Shown here: positions 43,695 through 53,005 of the stretch, piece by piece
How positions within the stretch are numbered: the stretch's first letter is position 1
Layout of the letters: each line of letters starts with the position of its first letter
NCBI GenBank assembly: GCA_049487715.1
Contig: CP150562.1
Span: 558,001 to 622,000 of the forward strand
Reading direction: 5' to 3'
Length of the DNA: 64,000 bases
Source: Pycnococcus provasolii
Lineage: Eukaryota; Chlorophyta; Pseudoscourfieldiophyceae; Pseudoscourfieldiales
Notes under the pieces: model-generated
What the model was told of the DNA's origin: nothing
The model's database searches: none
Seen by the model: the letters and a program-made list of their open reading frames with translations, nothing else
Made by a program: the position numbers and the translations under genes

Positions 43695-44314
43695 TCTGAA
43701 TCATCACATGACTCGAGTACAGTATGTACAGTAAGTTTATGTGGTGTTGTACATAAATGTTTAAAAATTTTATTTTGAAATGTTGTCACTCTGTTGTCAG
43801 CTCGGACGACGACAAGCACGTCGACACCCCCAATCGTATCGTCCTCCTTTCTTTTGGGCACAACTTGCACAACAAAAAACTGCATTTGCAAATCCCCGGT
43901 CGCGGTCCTGTCCAGTGTCCACATACATACGTCCGTCATGATTTGACGTTCAGACAGGTGGTCAAGAAACCACCTCACAGCGTTCGTTGAGATGCAAGAA
44001 ACCACTGTGGCCGTTACGATAGTTTTTGCAGTTAGTCTATGAGTACCTACTGTAGTTGGTAATTTCTATTCGGAATCACGATCCGTCGAAGGAAATGGCG
44101 AGCAAGGAACCCACTTCACACTGATCAAGTAAGTGGTGGCCCCTTGACAGCTTGATCAGTCATCCGTGATGTTGATTCCACAGGATCAGAATAAAAAAAA
44201 ACAAAAGCAGAGGGAGGACAGGAGGATCGAAACTCATTAAAATTTCCCCCTCCCCTTCCCTTCCCTGGGGCAGTGGTTGTCGTCATCACCGGAGCTCCCC
44301 CCTAACTGCGAGTG
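43695..44314. other. Intergenic spacer with hairpin and TACAGTA motifs
   Basis: Two TACAGTA heptamers (43718 and 43727) follow the channel stop codon and one TACTGTA is at 44048. A perfect 10-bp inverted repeat, ACTGATCAAG (44120-44129) and CTTGATCAGT (44151-44160), encloses a 21-base loop. No gene seen. Confidence 0.45.
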
Positions 44315-45163
44315 ATGGCGGCCATCACACCCCCCGGGGTGATCGCTCCCTCGGGTGATCATGGCTCCTGGACGTCGTACATGTCCCAGAATGTCATACA
44401 CGACTACTCGCTCTGGCTGACCTCCGTCTCCTTGGTGCCGTCGAAACTCTCAAGCTCGTACTCGGCCGCAGACCGGGCTTTGCACGCCGAAGCGGACGCT
44501 CTGTGGGGACACGCCGCGAACAGGAGCAAGAGCAGGAGCTTGCGCGGGGCTAATAATAAGAATCAGAATAACGACTCCTCTTCTCGCTCTCTGCAGGAGC
44601 ACTCGAAGAAGAATGCGAAAGTTTCCACGGCGGCGTCAGAGCATGCAGTTTCCCTGAGGCGTAAACATAACTTCACGCGACAAGGGTGGACGCACTTACC
44701 CAAACCAAGCTTGGCACCGACGCACATCTCATACGCCGGAGCCACCGCGTTCGTGAACGGGTTCCAACCGGGAAGAGGAGGACGGCCGCTGCGCCCTTTC
44801 AGGCCCACGCCCGACGACGACGACGTTCCCATGAAACGTCAGACGGCGCAGATGTGCGTGGACCTGGACCACGACGTCGGAAGCGCGGCGTCGGTGCCAA
44901 AAAATAGCGCGTACTTTGCGCCGCGAAAACACGTCCCCAACTGGCGGCCACACAGCGCCGCGGGACAAAGGTATGTGCCGCCACCACGACGACGTGCGAA
45001 CGACGAACCACGCGCGGTGGGCATGGCGTGGGAACAGAAACAGTCGCGTTGCTTTGACTTGTCAAATTTTCTGTACATGCAAAAGGACCTGCTGAAGACG
45101 TCGAAGGACACGCGACGTGTCGCCAGCGCCACGACGTCGCGGCGTTCGTATCGATTACCATGA
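44315..45163 (+). CDS. Hypothetical basic protein (282 aa)
   Basis: No family is recognised. The protein is basic, rich in Arg/Ser/Pro, without signal peptide or membrane segment. The N-terminal 60 residues (HGSWTSYMSQNVIHDYSLWL) and the C-terminal 45 (SRCFDLSNFLYMQKDLLKTS) look structured; the middle is charged and low in complexity (RGGRPLRPFRPTPDDDD). ATG ATG occurs at 44312/44315; the second is used here, but either could serve. It converges with Ku70 (93 bp between stops). Single exon, with a codon pattern like its neighbours, so it is probably real. Confidence 0.6.
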   Translation: MAAITPPGVIAPSGDHGSWTSYMSQNVIHDYSLWLTSVSLVPSKLSSSYSAADRALHAEADALWGHAANRSKSRSLRGANNKNQNNDSSSRSLQEHSKKNAKVSTAASEHAVSLRRKHNFTRQGWTHLPKPSLAPTHISYAGATAFVNGFQPGRGGRPLRPFRPTPDDDDVPMKRQTAQMCVDLDHDVGSAASVPKNSAYFAPRKHVPNWRPHSAAGQRYVPPPRRRANDEPRAVGMAWEQKQSRCFDLSNFLYMQKDLLKTSKDTRRVASATTSRRSYRLP

Positions 45164-45256
45164 AATGGGCGGTAACTGTGGGTTGTGAGTTGGTGACCGA
45201 CTTCAACAAGATGTTAAGAGAAAAAAAAAGGTCAAGTACATTTCTACACAAAGATT

Positions 45257-47269
45257 TTACAGGCCAGCAGCCCTTTTACGTTTGCCAGACGAAGACGAAG
45301 GGTTTGCCGCCTCCTCCGCGACAACTTTAGCAAACGTCTTGATTGCATGCGCGGCGCCATTCTCGACCATCCTCGTCTCGTCGTGGAGTGTCTGATCCTT
45401 AAGATCAACGCTCGCGTCAAGATTCTCGTCAAGTGCAAACGCCTCAACGAGACGACGTCTCCACGCAACATCGGGATTTTCGATGTGCGTCGTTAAAAAT
45501 TTTCCCGTCGTGCGTACTGTCATCGATCGCACAACTGCATTGCACGCCTCGACAACAGCATCGGGCACAGGCGGCGGCGGCAGCACGATCGACGGCGGCA
45601 TCAAAAGCGGCGGATCGTCGCGTAGGTCGTCGAGGTAGGGAAGTCGAATCGCGGCAAAACCATACGTCGGTAAAGTCGCTGGTACGAGCGCGGTCAGCGT
45701 TCCTGGTGCACCGCCACCTCGCTTCAACTCGTGGCGGCATATCATCATGCGATCGTCCTCTCTCAGCGCCTTGTGCAGCGCCACGAAGATGCGGCATGAA
45801 GCAGCATCGCGTCGATCTGGCTTGACGATCGAGCTTCGGCAATTCAGCTGATGCCAGTCACGCAGTTTGCACAGCGGCTTCGTGCCGACGACGTACATCC
45901 CCGACCCAAATCCATTCCGCGCGGCTGGTGGACGGCGCAGCGCCTCTACCGCCTCCATCGGCAGCACCACCTCCTGCTGCTTACCACCTGGCTTCTTCGC
46001 TGGATAGTTGAAGTGCCGGGGCATCGCATTGAGCTCCTTACGCGAAAGGTCGATTTCATAGCCGTCTCTCGCATCTCGGAAGACTGTAGTCGCTCGCACC
46101 TCCTCGTTCGACGCGGCGGCAGTGCGTCGCTGATATCTCGTGGCAGAAGCGATGGTGTACGGCCGCACCAGGCGTACTGCCACCTCAAGCATGGCCTTGG
46201 TATTGGCGCCATTGTCGTTCACGGCCATCACAAGACGCGAAGGCTCGTCGCGCAGTGCACGATCCTTGCACTGGCCGTTGAATTCCTCGAATAGCAACGC
46301 CATCTGCTCGGCGTCTGGCACGTTCGTCAGCTCGACGGCGTCCGTGGGCACGTCGTCACCCCGCCAGCCGTCTCCGATGTAAAATAAAGCAGGCTCCTTG
46401 TCCTTTTCACTCTCCTCACCACGCAGGTGAAGACTGCCAAAGTAGTGCCACGGAAACGCCCCTGAGGTGGCAAGAACGGGCACCACGTACACCACGGCAT
46501 CAAGTTGCTCGAGCTGGTCAATCGCGTGCTCGACACCTATTATGCTTTCCTTTCTGTCAGTAGCGGCGTCGACGGGCGCGGCGTTTGCGACGAAGAGAAA
46601 GACACGCTTGTCCGCGGAGTTGGCGACACTTCCGAGTTCTGTCAACATATGCAGCGCCTGCTTGAGTGCGTCACGGAGTTGTGCGGATGTGTACTTGCTT
46701 TGATTATTATTGTCGTCGTCGTCGTCGTCGTCGTCGTCGTCCCAGGTTGCTTTCACGGACGTTTGCGCCAGACGTTTCGCCTTTGCGAGGAGCGCGACAT
46801 TTTCCTCATCCGCGGCAAGTTTTGCTTTTTTGTTGAGAGTTTTGATTGCCTTTGCACTGTGCGGCATAAGTTTCCACGTGGTTTCGACACCTCTTCTGCT
46901 TCTCTTGTCATCAGCGTCTCCTTTTCCATGTTTGTACGCTGACTGACTACTGTGACCGAACGTCACGAGTGCCGTTCGCGATGCGGATGCGAGTGGCGAT
47001 GCCAAGTCGTTACGTATGATGGTTGCAGCACAGGATGACGCTAACGAACGCGCAGATGCCGATGCGTCGGAGATTATGATACAAAACTGCTTGTTGTAAG
47101 AAGGAGCAAAGGCGTCATCATCCAAATCCTCACCACCACCACCACCACCACCTCGTGTACCACCACCACCACCAGCGCCACCACCGACGAGCTCAACACG
47201 ACTTGAATCATACTCCATACACAAAGGAGCAAAAAGGAAAGGGTGGACGAGTACATTTGACGATGACAT
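45257..47269 (-). CDS. KU70: Ku70 DNA end-binding protein (670 aa)
   Basis: The N-terminus has a von Willebrand A-like strand (NKQFCIIISDASASARSL), then KRVFLFVANAAPVD and VVYVVPVLATSG. The beta-barrel core gives FGSGMYVVGTKPLCKLRDWH, CRIFVALHKALREDDRMMIC and GTLTALVPATLPTYGFAAIR, then LPYLDD. The C-terminal arm has THIENPDVAWRRRLVEAFAL, and a basic tail GKRKRAAGL ends the protein. The ENP and LTALVP lines fit Ku70 rather than Ku80. Ku70 with Ku80 encircles broken DNA ends, recruits the end-joining machinery and also protects telomeres. No SAP domain is seen at the C-terminus. An Asp/Asn-rich insert is at about residues 177-190. Its upstream region shares an ~90-bp module with the dynamin gene. 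Confidence 0.8.
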   Translation of the reverse strand: MSSSNVLVHPFLFAPLCMEYDSSRVELVGGGAGGGGGTRGGGGGGGEDLDDDAFAPSYNKQFCIIISDASASARSLASSCAATIIRNDLASPLASASRTALVTFGHSSQSAYKHGKGDADDKRSRRGVETTWKLMPHSAKAIKTLNKKAKLAADEENVALLAKAKRLAQTSVKATWDDDDDDDDDDNNNQSKYTSAQLRDALKQALHMLTELGSVANSADKRVFLFVANAAPVDAATDRKESIIGVEHAIDQLEQLDAVVYVVPVLATSGAFPWHYFGSLHLRGEESEKDKEPALFYIGDGWRGDDVPTDAVELTNVPDAEQMALLFEEFNGQCKDRALRDEPSRLVMAVNDNGANTKAMLEVAVRLVRPYTIASATRYQRRTAAASNEEVRATTVFRDARDGYEIDLSRKELNAMPRHFNYPAKKPGGKQQEVVLPMEAVEALRRPPAARNGFGSGMYVVGTKPLCKLRDWHQLNCRSSIVKPDRRDAASCRIFVALHKALREDDRMMICRHELKRGGGAPGTLTALVPATLPTYGFAAIRLPYLDDLRDDPPLLMPPSIVLPPPPVPDAVVEACNAVVRSMTVRTTGKFLTTHIENPDVAWRRRLVEAFALDENLDASVDLKDQTLHDETRMVENGAAHAIKTFAKVVAEEAANPSSSSGKRKRAAGL

Positions 47270-47332
47270 GTCTTATATTTTCTTATTTCTTATTTTATTC
47301 AGCGCACGCGCGTAATACGTTCGTCGGGAGAA

Positions 47333-47424
47333 GAATGTTTTGACGCTCGGCCTGCTTGTGGGCCTGCTTTGCCTCCGAACGAAAAAAGCAGGGCACCGCT
47401 AACCCTAACCCTAATCGGGGGGGG
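47333..47424 (-). promoter_or_regulatory. Upstream module copy 1 (before Ku70), with TTAGGG units
   Basis: The sequence GAATGTTTTGACGCTCGGCC onward, through GGGCCTGCTTTGCCTCC and two CCCTAA units to a G run, nearly repeats 50032-50124. It ends 64 bp from the Ku70 start codon. Confidence 0.75.
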
Positions 47425-47500
47425 GGGAGAGATATTTCACGATATTTTCATTTTCATTTTATTACTGTATTTTGGTTTCGATCGATTTACATTGTGACTT

Positions 47501-49957
47501 TCAGTCTCCAATGTCAAGCTCCGCGCGCAACGCCGCGATCTCCTCCTCCGTCACGCCGAACGCCGCGCACATCCCATCTTGAGCCTGCTTCACCTTCACC
47601 AGATCGTTTTGAAGCTCACGGCGCTCCGCGGCGACGTCGTTATTTTCCACACCAATGGGGACGCCGTCATGCTGAGCGCGTATCGCCGTCGGTGTCGGCG
47701 TGTGTATCGCAAAAATCTCCACGACCTTGCTCAGAAGAATCCTATGAAACGCCGAAACCTTAAAACAGCCGCCGCCTTGATAATGCACCTCCAGATACGG
47801 CATCCCTTTATCAATTGCTTCGATAACGCCGTAGATCTTCTCGGAAATCGCAGCGTGCGCGTCTTCGAAGAGCTGGCGTTGTTTTGCAAGGATGCCTTCG
47901 ACGAACGTTGGGTAGACTGCCAAATGAAAGGGTGGCGCCTTCTTGACTTCAGTGTACACCTTACGACGCGCTATGGGTCTCGCGAAGTGTTCAAGTGTCC
48001 TGCTCCAAAAGGATGTGACGATGTTGATTGTGCTAGTTCCAGCATTCGTGACGACCACTTTCGTTTGGGCTGTAAGTGCTTCCTCCAACGAATCCATCCA
48101 GTAGCTCTTGTACGATGCAAGCGCATCGTCAACGATCGCAAGTATCTGTGTTTGCATGTCTGCTAGAAAGCCTTTGAGTTCGTACGGCTCCACCTCCATT
48201 GTGATCCCAAGCCCTTCGACCGAATCAAGCTTCTCCACCACCTTCTCCTCAAGAAATGTATCGAAGAAATTTGAGTAGAGTTCGTCGATCCATGGTCCAT
48301 CGTCCATCGTGCATCCGAGGCGGCGCTCAACCTCCGCAACCGCTGCTGTACGGATGTTGTCCTCATTCTGGTCTTCCAATCCCAACAAATTGAGCTGGAA
48401 CTCCTTCTCATCGAATGCCGAAATGACGCGCTTTAACGCCTGGGTTTTCCATGTCGTGCTCAGGTATTTGCTGTACTCCTTCTCTAGACGAAGCACAAGA
48501 GCGCCGATACCAGCAGAGCATCGCTCGTGCAAGTTTTTGAGATCGTCACCGCCAGACGAGAAAAAGCGCGTCTCTTGGCGCTTTTGCTCATAAAGTCGCT
48601 CCATTGGGTGCGCTTCGTAGTAGCGCTGTGCATCCGCCGTTTTAGAAAATCCGCTCTGCGGAACTTTAAGCATTGATGCCACCCATCCTTTCTCAAGATG
48701 CACAGCACCGAAGTCAGCAGGTGAATCTCCACTCGGGGTGTCTTCACCGGTGATCAAACAACGGATGATGTCGGACTCTGAGACCTGGTCGCACTTCGTG
48801 AAGACACCAAACGTGCGATCTTTCAAGTCTTCCATCTCGACAAACGCCATCGCTGAGTTGGTGTTTGGCCGAACGTCGCCCGAGGCTGGCACGATTGCAA
48901 GGTACATGGCATGGCCACCCGTACTTTGATCATGCCGAACTTGTTGCTCGACGATCTGCTTCGTAATTTCAGCCTTCTCCTTCGGGTGTTGTGTGAGCCC
49001 AGGAAGATCGATGAGGTCGATTGAAGGAACGGCGCAGTGTTGAATCTCAAGCACAATGGCGCGGTCGCTCAGGACACCAACGTTGTCTTCTGGGTCTTGA
49101 GCCTTCATTTCTTCGATGAGCTCATCCATTTTCGTTTGCACATACGAAAAACCGCGAGCAAGCGGAATTGTCTCCGGCTCGCTGCACGGGCGCATCGTGT
49201 TTGCATCATGCACGGATAGTTTGGCGACTGACTCACCGCTCGTCGAACGACGCAGACGCATGTGAATTGCGAGTCGCGTGCAAAAGCGTCGATTTCGCGG
49301 AAACACGGGGAGCATTGCGAGCTGTTCAAGCACGGTGCTCTTTCCCGCAGACTCGTCTCCGACGACGACGATTTGCGGCGGCTGCCACCCTTCGAGCACC
49401 TCGGCAAGAAGCTCTCGCAAGGGGTCAAGTACAGTAAATATGCGCGACAGTGCCACCGCAAGGTCTGCATTAGCACCCTCAGCATCTTGTGCGTTGCTGA
49501 TTTGCGTTTGAGGTGTTGGTGCTGTGAAAGTAACGGAGCGCGGCGTTTCCGTTGGCTGCTCGCCGTGCGGATCCCACTCCAGCATAGCTTGCTGAGTCGA
49601 GTTTGGCGCATTTTGCACTTCATCACGTGTGCGGATGAGCTGCTGAATGGCTTGCTGTCTCGTCACATTCGGCGCAAGGCTTTCCAAGGATATTTGCACG
49701 TTTGGGCGCACTGGAGATGGCGCACTTCCCGCGCCCTCGCTATCGTGCTCTGCAATCCACGCCACAACCGCATCCCTTTCGTACGTGTGTCCGTCATTCG
49801 CAAGCACGGGTTCTCGTGTCATGAGCCGTCCGCTCAGTGGGCAAACGAAGTCCGCAAGTTCCGGGTACTCGGTCGCGACGTCATTCCACTCCTGCTCGAG
49901 CGCGTTGAGGATTCCGCTCGCGAACGTGCGAAGGAGCGCTGCGTTCGTGTTGGGCAT
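47501..49957 (-). CDS. U-box / dynamin-family GTPase fusion (818 aa)
   Basis: Residues 36-110 form a U-box (DFVCPLSGRLMTREPVLAND, GHTYERDAVVAWI), the E2-binding fold of a class of ubiquitin ligases. After a Gln/Thr-rich linker comes a dynamin GTPase: G1 GDESAGKS at 200-207, the FCTRLAIHMRLRR segment that carries the G2 switch threonine, G3 DLPGL at 317-321 and G4 TKCD at 387-390. The rest, mainly helical, corresponds to the middle/stalk region (YLSTTWKTQALKRVISAFDE ... HFARPIARRKVYTEVKKAPP) with a C-terminal coiled coil. There is no PH or proline-rich domain, as in the Mx-like and protist dynamin-related families. One continuous frame, 2.4 kb, no intron. A GTPase that shapes membranes and carries its own ligase module is the plain reading; target and organelle are unknown. 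Confidence 0.85.
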   Translation of the reverse strand: MPNTNAALLRTFASGILNALEQEWNDVATEYPELADFVCPLSGRLMTREPVLANDGHTYERDAVVAWIAEHDSEGAGSAPSPVRPNVQISLESLAPNVTRQQAIQQLIRTRDEVQNAPNSTQQAMLEWDPHGEQPTETPRSVTFTAPTPQTQISNAQDAEGANADLAVALSRIFTVLDPLRELLAEVLEGWQPPQIVVVGDESAGKSTVLEQLAMLPVFPRNRRFCTRLAIHMRLRRSTSGESVAKLSVHDANTMRPCSEPETIPLARGFSYVQTKMDELIEEMKAQDPEDNVGVLSDRAIVLEIQHCAVPSIDLIDLPGLTQHPKEKAEITKQIVEQQVRHDQSTGGHAMYLAIVPASGDVRPNTNSAMAFVEMEDLKDRTFGVFTKCDQVSESDIIRCLITGEDTPSGDSPADFGAVHLEKGWVASMLKVPQSGFSKTADAQRYYEAHPMERLYEQKRQETRFFSSGGDDLKNLHERCSAGIGALVLRLEKEYSKYLSTTWKTQALKRVISAFDEKEFQLNLLGLEDQNEDNIRTAAVAEVERRLGCTMDDGPWIDELYSNFFDTFLEEKVVEKLDSVEGLGITMEVEPYELKGFLADMQTQILAIVDDALASYKSYWMDSLEEALTAQTKVVVTNAGTSTINIVTSFWSRTLEHFARPIARRKVYTEVKKAPPFHLAVYPTFVEGILAKQRQLFEDAHAAISEKIYGVIEAIDKGMPYLEVHYQGGGCFKVSAFHRILLSKVVEIFAIHTPTPTAIRAQHDGVPIGVENNDVAAERRELQNDLVKVKQAQDGMCAAFGVTEEEIAALRAELDIGD

Positions 49958-50031
49958 CGTTGCGTGTGTGAAACGGCGAATAATACAAGCGCCAGAGAGA
50001 GAGATGCGGGAACAACGTGCAGGACCTTTTG

Positions 50032-50124
50032 GAATGTTTTGACGCTCGGCCTGCTTCGTGGGCCTGCTTTGCCTCCGGAACGCGCGAAGCAGGGCACCTG
50101 CTAACCCTAACCCTAATTGGGGGG
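50032..50124 (-). promoter_or_regulatory. Upstream module copy 2 (before the U-box/dynamin gene), with TTAGGG units
   Basis: A direct repeat of 47333-47424, with about 85-90% identity by eye and the same GAATGTTTTGACGCTCGGCC start and CCCTAACCCTAA end. It begins 75 bp from the dynamin start codon. Confidence 0.75.
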
Positions 50125-50184
50125 TACAGGAAGGAAATTTCAGCAGAAATTTCAGTTTTGGATCATTAGGGCCTTTTTTGTTTC

Positions 50185-50675
50185 ACTGTTGGTGGATCAT
50201 TGGATCAATGTTATACTCTGTTTCGCTCATCGTGATGACATCCTGCTTCGCGCGCCACGCCGTCGACTTGGACGCGTGCGCGCCGCCTTCGATCGCACCC
50301 ATGACGTTGACTTGCTTTCGTCTTGAGCTTCGGCTCTAGACTAACTGCTAGTTGAACCGAAGAAACCGCGGCAATGTCGCGCGCCTTGTTGGTGCGCGCC
50401 GTCGACACGCACAGACGATTGTGCGGCCTGCAGGAGCACATGTCGACTGTCCACCCTTCCTTCCGGCATCTCAGCGTCACCAGGCAAGAGCATTCCTCGC
50501 ACGAGCAAGTCATGAGCGACGTGCGACTTCCAAAATAACCCACTCCTTCAAACTTTGCAGCTGTTCTCAAGCTCCGCCACGCTGCCACGCCGATGATGGA
50601 GGAATTTCTTTGTTTGAGCGTTAAAGCTCTCCAGCGCATTCGTGGTGTGGCAGACACCGGGGCGTGCGTATGCAC
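50185..50675 (-). pseudogene. Remnant of a Mutator-like (MULE) transposase
   Basis: Read on the minus strand, the first frame gives CSCEECSCLVTLRCRKEGWT and HNRLCVSTARTNKARDIAAV, the layout of the zinc-binding DNA-binding domain that precedes MULE transposases (C-x4-C, W-x-V, H-N-H-like). After a shift the next frame gives ASKSTAWRAKQDVI, which resembles the family's SYSKAWRAKQKAL line. The catalytic DDE part is absent. Identification rests on motif order alone, so it is moderate. Confidence 0.45.
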
Positions 50676-51196
50676 TCGCGAAAGCGCAGAGATCTGTGTT
50701 CACACCGTATGTATGTACGCAGTGCCCGTGCCTTGTGGCCGGCCTTCGCGACGACGCAGGAGGACTTCAAGAACAAATACGTGTCCTACTGAAGGCGCTA
50801 GACGAGATGCACGGGATGGACCTCGCTCGTCGGCATGTTTTGGCATAGGCTGCACTTCTTCGACGAGAACGTGCTCGCGGAGCTTAACGCGTATTGCACG
50901 CCTCCTTTAATCCTTTTGCGAATTGCGTACGAACCGTTGCGCGTGGGATCAAGCTTTGCTCGGCATTTCAAGGGGCGGCGGCGGCGGCGGCGGCGGCAGT
51001 GGCGGCAGCAGAGTGATATGCGGGAACCTGGTCGCGAGTGCGCGATTGCGCTCGGCGACGGCGCGCGCGCGCAGTCGCGCTCGTGACAATTGGAGCAGGG
51101 CTGATCCCACTCATGGGGCAACCGGGATCCCAAAAAGTCTAAACCTCCCAAACCCAGGCCATTATTGTTGGGGGTTCATTACAACAAGTTTTAGGC

Positions 51197-52930
51197 ATGG
51201 CGTCGCCGATTGAGAACTCGCTCGATGCTCATTCCGCGTTACTAGCAGCTTCCCAGAGGTACTTCGACGTTCGTGGTGGTGCCAGTGGTGGTGGTGCCGC
51301 TCTTCGTCCTCCGTCCTCCTCGTGGTCTTATCATGAATCCGAGTCCCGCCGCGACACGTACCACGCACGTCAGCCGCTCGCCGTATTGATAAAAGCGTGC
51401 GCGCAGTCAGAACAACACAAGGGAAACTGGAGCACCTTTGTCCAGGAAGCGGCCATGCGGCAACGTGAAGGCCAGAATAACCTTAAGAAGTCAGTGTCTT
51501 CGTTTCCCCCTTCCCTTGAAGATGGTGTCGTGTGGAGTCTCGAGCATGATGACGGAGGTGGAAGTGAAAGTGATGAAAGGGGAAGCAGTGTGAGCAGTAT
51601 GGAGGACGACGTCGCGTCGTGGCCGTCGAACGAACACCCGTCGCCACGCGAGCAAGAAGCACACGCGAATATCTGCAACGACGACGACGACGACGACGAC
51701 GACGGGAGTGTCAACGAAATCATCGACGACGACGACGACGACAACACGAATCGGCTTGAACATGACGAGCTCGACGAAAACGAACACGGAGAGAACGAGG
51801 CACAGGTAGCTGCGTACGTCGTTACGGAGCTAGAGGCTGCAGAAACATGTGACGCGCTACGTGCCGCCTTGCACCTAGCTTGCGCGCTCGTGTGCTCGCC
51901 AGGAGGAGTCGACGCCCTACGACGCGTGGAAGCCAAGGAGGTGCTTCGCACACTCGGAGACGCCAGCAACAACTCGTCTCCTCACGGGAACGAGCGTTTC
52001 GTCGAATTGAGGACATGCTGCTCGTACCTTGCTAACTACATCGAATGCGACGATGTCGGCGCCGTGGAGGTGAAGTTCGAAGGCGCGACGTTCCAGGCAT
52101 CAACGCCACGGCGTCCTGCCACCTCAGAATTGGCTGATGCAACTTCGTGCGCGACACTTCGCGCCGCAACCGCAGATCGCGGAACCGCGGGCCTGGCATC
52201 TTGGTGGCAAAGCGTCAGCAATGGGTGGGCTGACGACGCGCAGGAGAAACCAACGTGCCATGTCAGCGCCACAGTTCTTCGATTTGCACTCCTCCGTGGC
52301 CTGACGCTCGCGAGCTCCTCCGACCCTCTGATCGCGCCATCGTCCGATGAAGATGCAAGAGCAGTGCGTGGCGTCGCGCTTGACGTGGCGCAACGTCGCC
52401 TCGACGCAGCGCTGATGGACGCCGCATCTGGCACGCCATCCATCACCGCATCGCGATTTGCGGAGTGCTTTCCCTCGGCGGCGATGATCATGCTACCGCG
52501 CAGTGGAGCGGCACTGAATCAATTCGACACGGCTCTTGCGCGCGGTGTTGACATCGTGCTCGCGCACCACGCGCCGGATGTCTACGGCGCCCTTCGCCGA
52601 TGGGGTCTACGCGGTGGTCTTGTTGCCGTCGTTTGGCGCCGCCGTGGCTTCCCAGGCCTTGACGCCGACGCCCTCGCTGCGCTAGCTTTCCTGTGCGCCG
52701 CACGGGGTTCTGACTACGTCGTGTACGTGGCCACGAGGTGGCTGGCTCTTCAGGCACATGCGCTGAGATCATCAAGTGCGACGGGTGGGGCGGCGCTATG
52801 GTCCTGCGCGCTCAATGGTGAAACCGAGGCTGCAGCTGTCCCAACTTCCAATCTGCTATGCGGCGGTGCGTTGCTGCACATGGAACGCACACATCGACCG
52901 CGTGTGGGAGAACTTCTTATTAATGTATAG
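51197..52930 (+). CDS. Uncharacterised protein, possibly TBC-like at the C-terminus (577 aa)
   Basis: The N-terminal 200 residues are low complexity with poly-Asp runs (NDDDDDDDDGSVNEIIDDDD) coded by GAC repeats. The rest is helical and Ala-rich: VTELEAAETCDALRAALHLA, a central region WWQSVSNGWADDAQ, and a C-terminal stretch SGAALNQFDTALARGVDIVL, APDVYGALRRWGLRGGLVAV, GLDADALAALAFLCAARGSD. The last part recalls the C-terminal half of TBC domains as in TBC1D32/Broad-minded, a ciliary protein, but I see no arginine-finger motif and treat this as a weak idea. No signal peptide or membrane segment. Convergent with the mucin-like gene. Confidence 0.6.
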   Translation: MASPIENSLDAHSALLAASQRYFDVRGGASGGGAALRPPSSSWSYHESESRRDTYHARQPLAVLIKACAQSEQHKGNWSTFVQEAAMRQREGQNNLKKSVSSFPPSLEDGVVWSLEHDDGGGSESDERGSSVSSMEDDVASWPSNEHPSPREQEAHANICNDDDDDDDDGSVNEIIDDDDDDNTNRLEHDELDENEHGENEAQVAAYVVTELEAAETCDALRAALHLACALVCSPGGVDALRRVEAKEVLRTLGDASNNSSPHGNERFVELRTCCSYLANYIECDDVGAVEVKFEGATFQASTPRRPATSELADATSCATLRAATADRGTAGLASWWQSVSNGWADDAQEKPTCHVSATVLRFALLRGLTLASSSDPLIAPSSDEDARAVRGVALDVAQRRLDAALMDAASGTPSITASRFAECFPSAAMIMLPRSGAALNQFDTALARGVDIVLAHHAPDVYGALRRWGLRGGLVAVVWRRRGFPGLDADALAALAFLCAARGSDYVVYVATRWLALQAHALRSSSATGGAALWSCALNGETEAAAVPTSNLLCGGALLHMERTHRPRVGELLINV

Positions 52931-53005
52931 TGTAGTATAAAAATGATATTTGTTTTTCTTTACGTGTATCTTGACTCTCCCTTTCTGTGCTATGTACTAT
53001 CCATA

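Larger units (their letters stand above)
49958..51196. other. Intergenic region with upstream module copy 2 and transposase debris
   Basis: It holds the duplicated promoter module (50032-50124) and a MULE-like remnant (about 50185-50675). From 50680 to 51190 I see only short open frames, a CGG trinucleotide run (50976-51003) and a CG-alternating stretch (51060-51073), none interpretable. Confidence 0.45.

Noticed and set aside
50593-51213. Short plus-strand frames in the spacer before 51197
   Set aside because: Each is under 110 codons, unsupported by motif, and they overlap one another.
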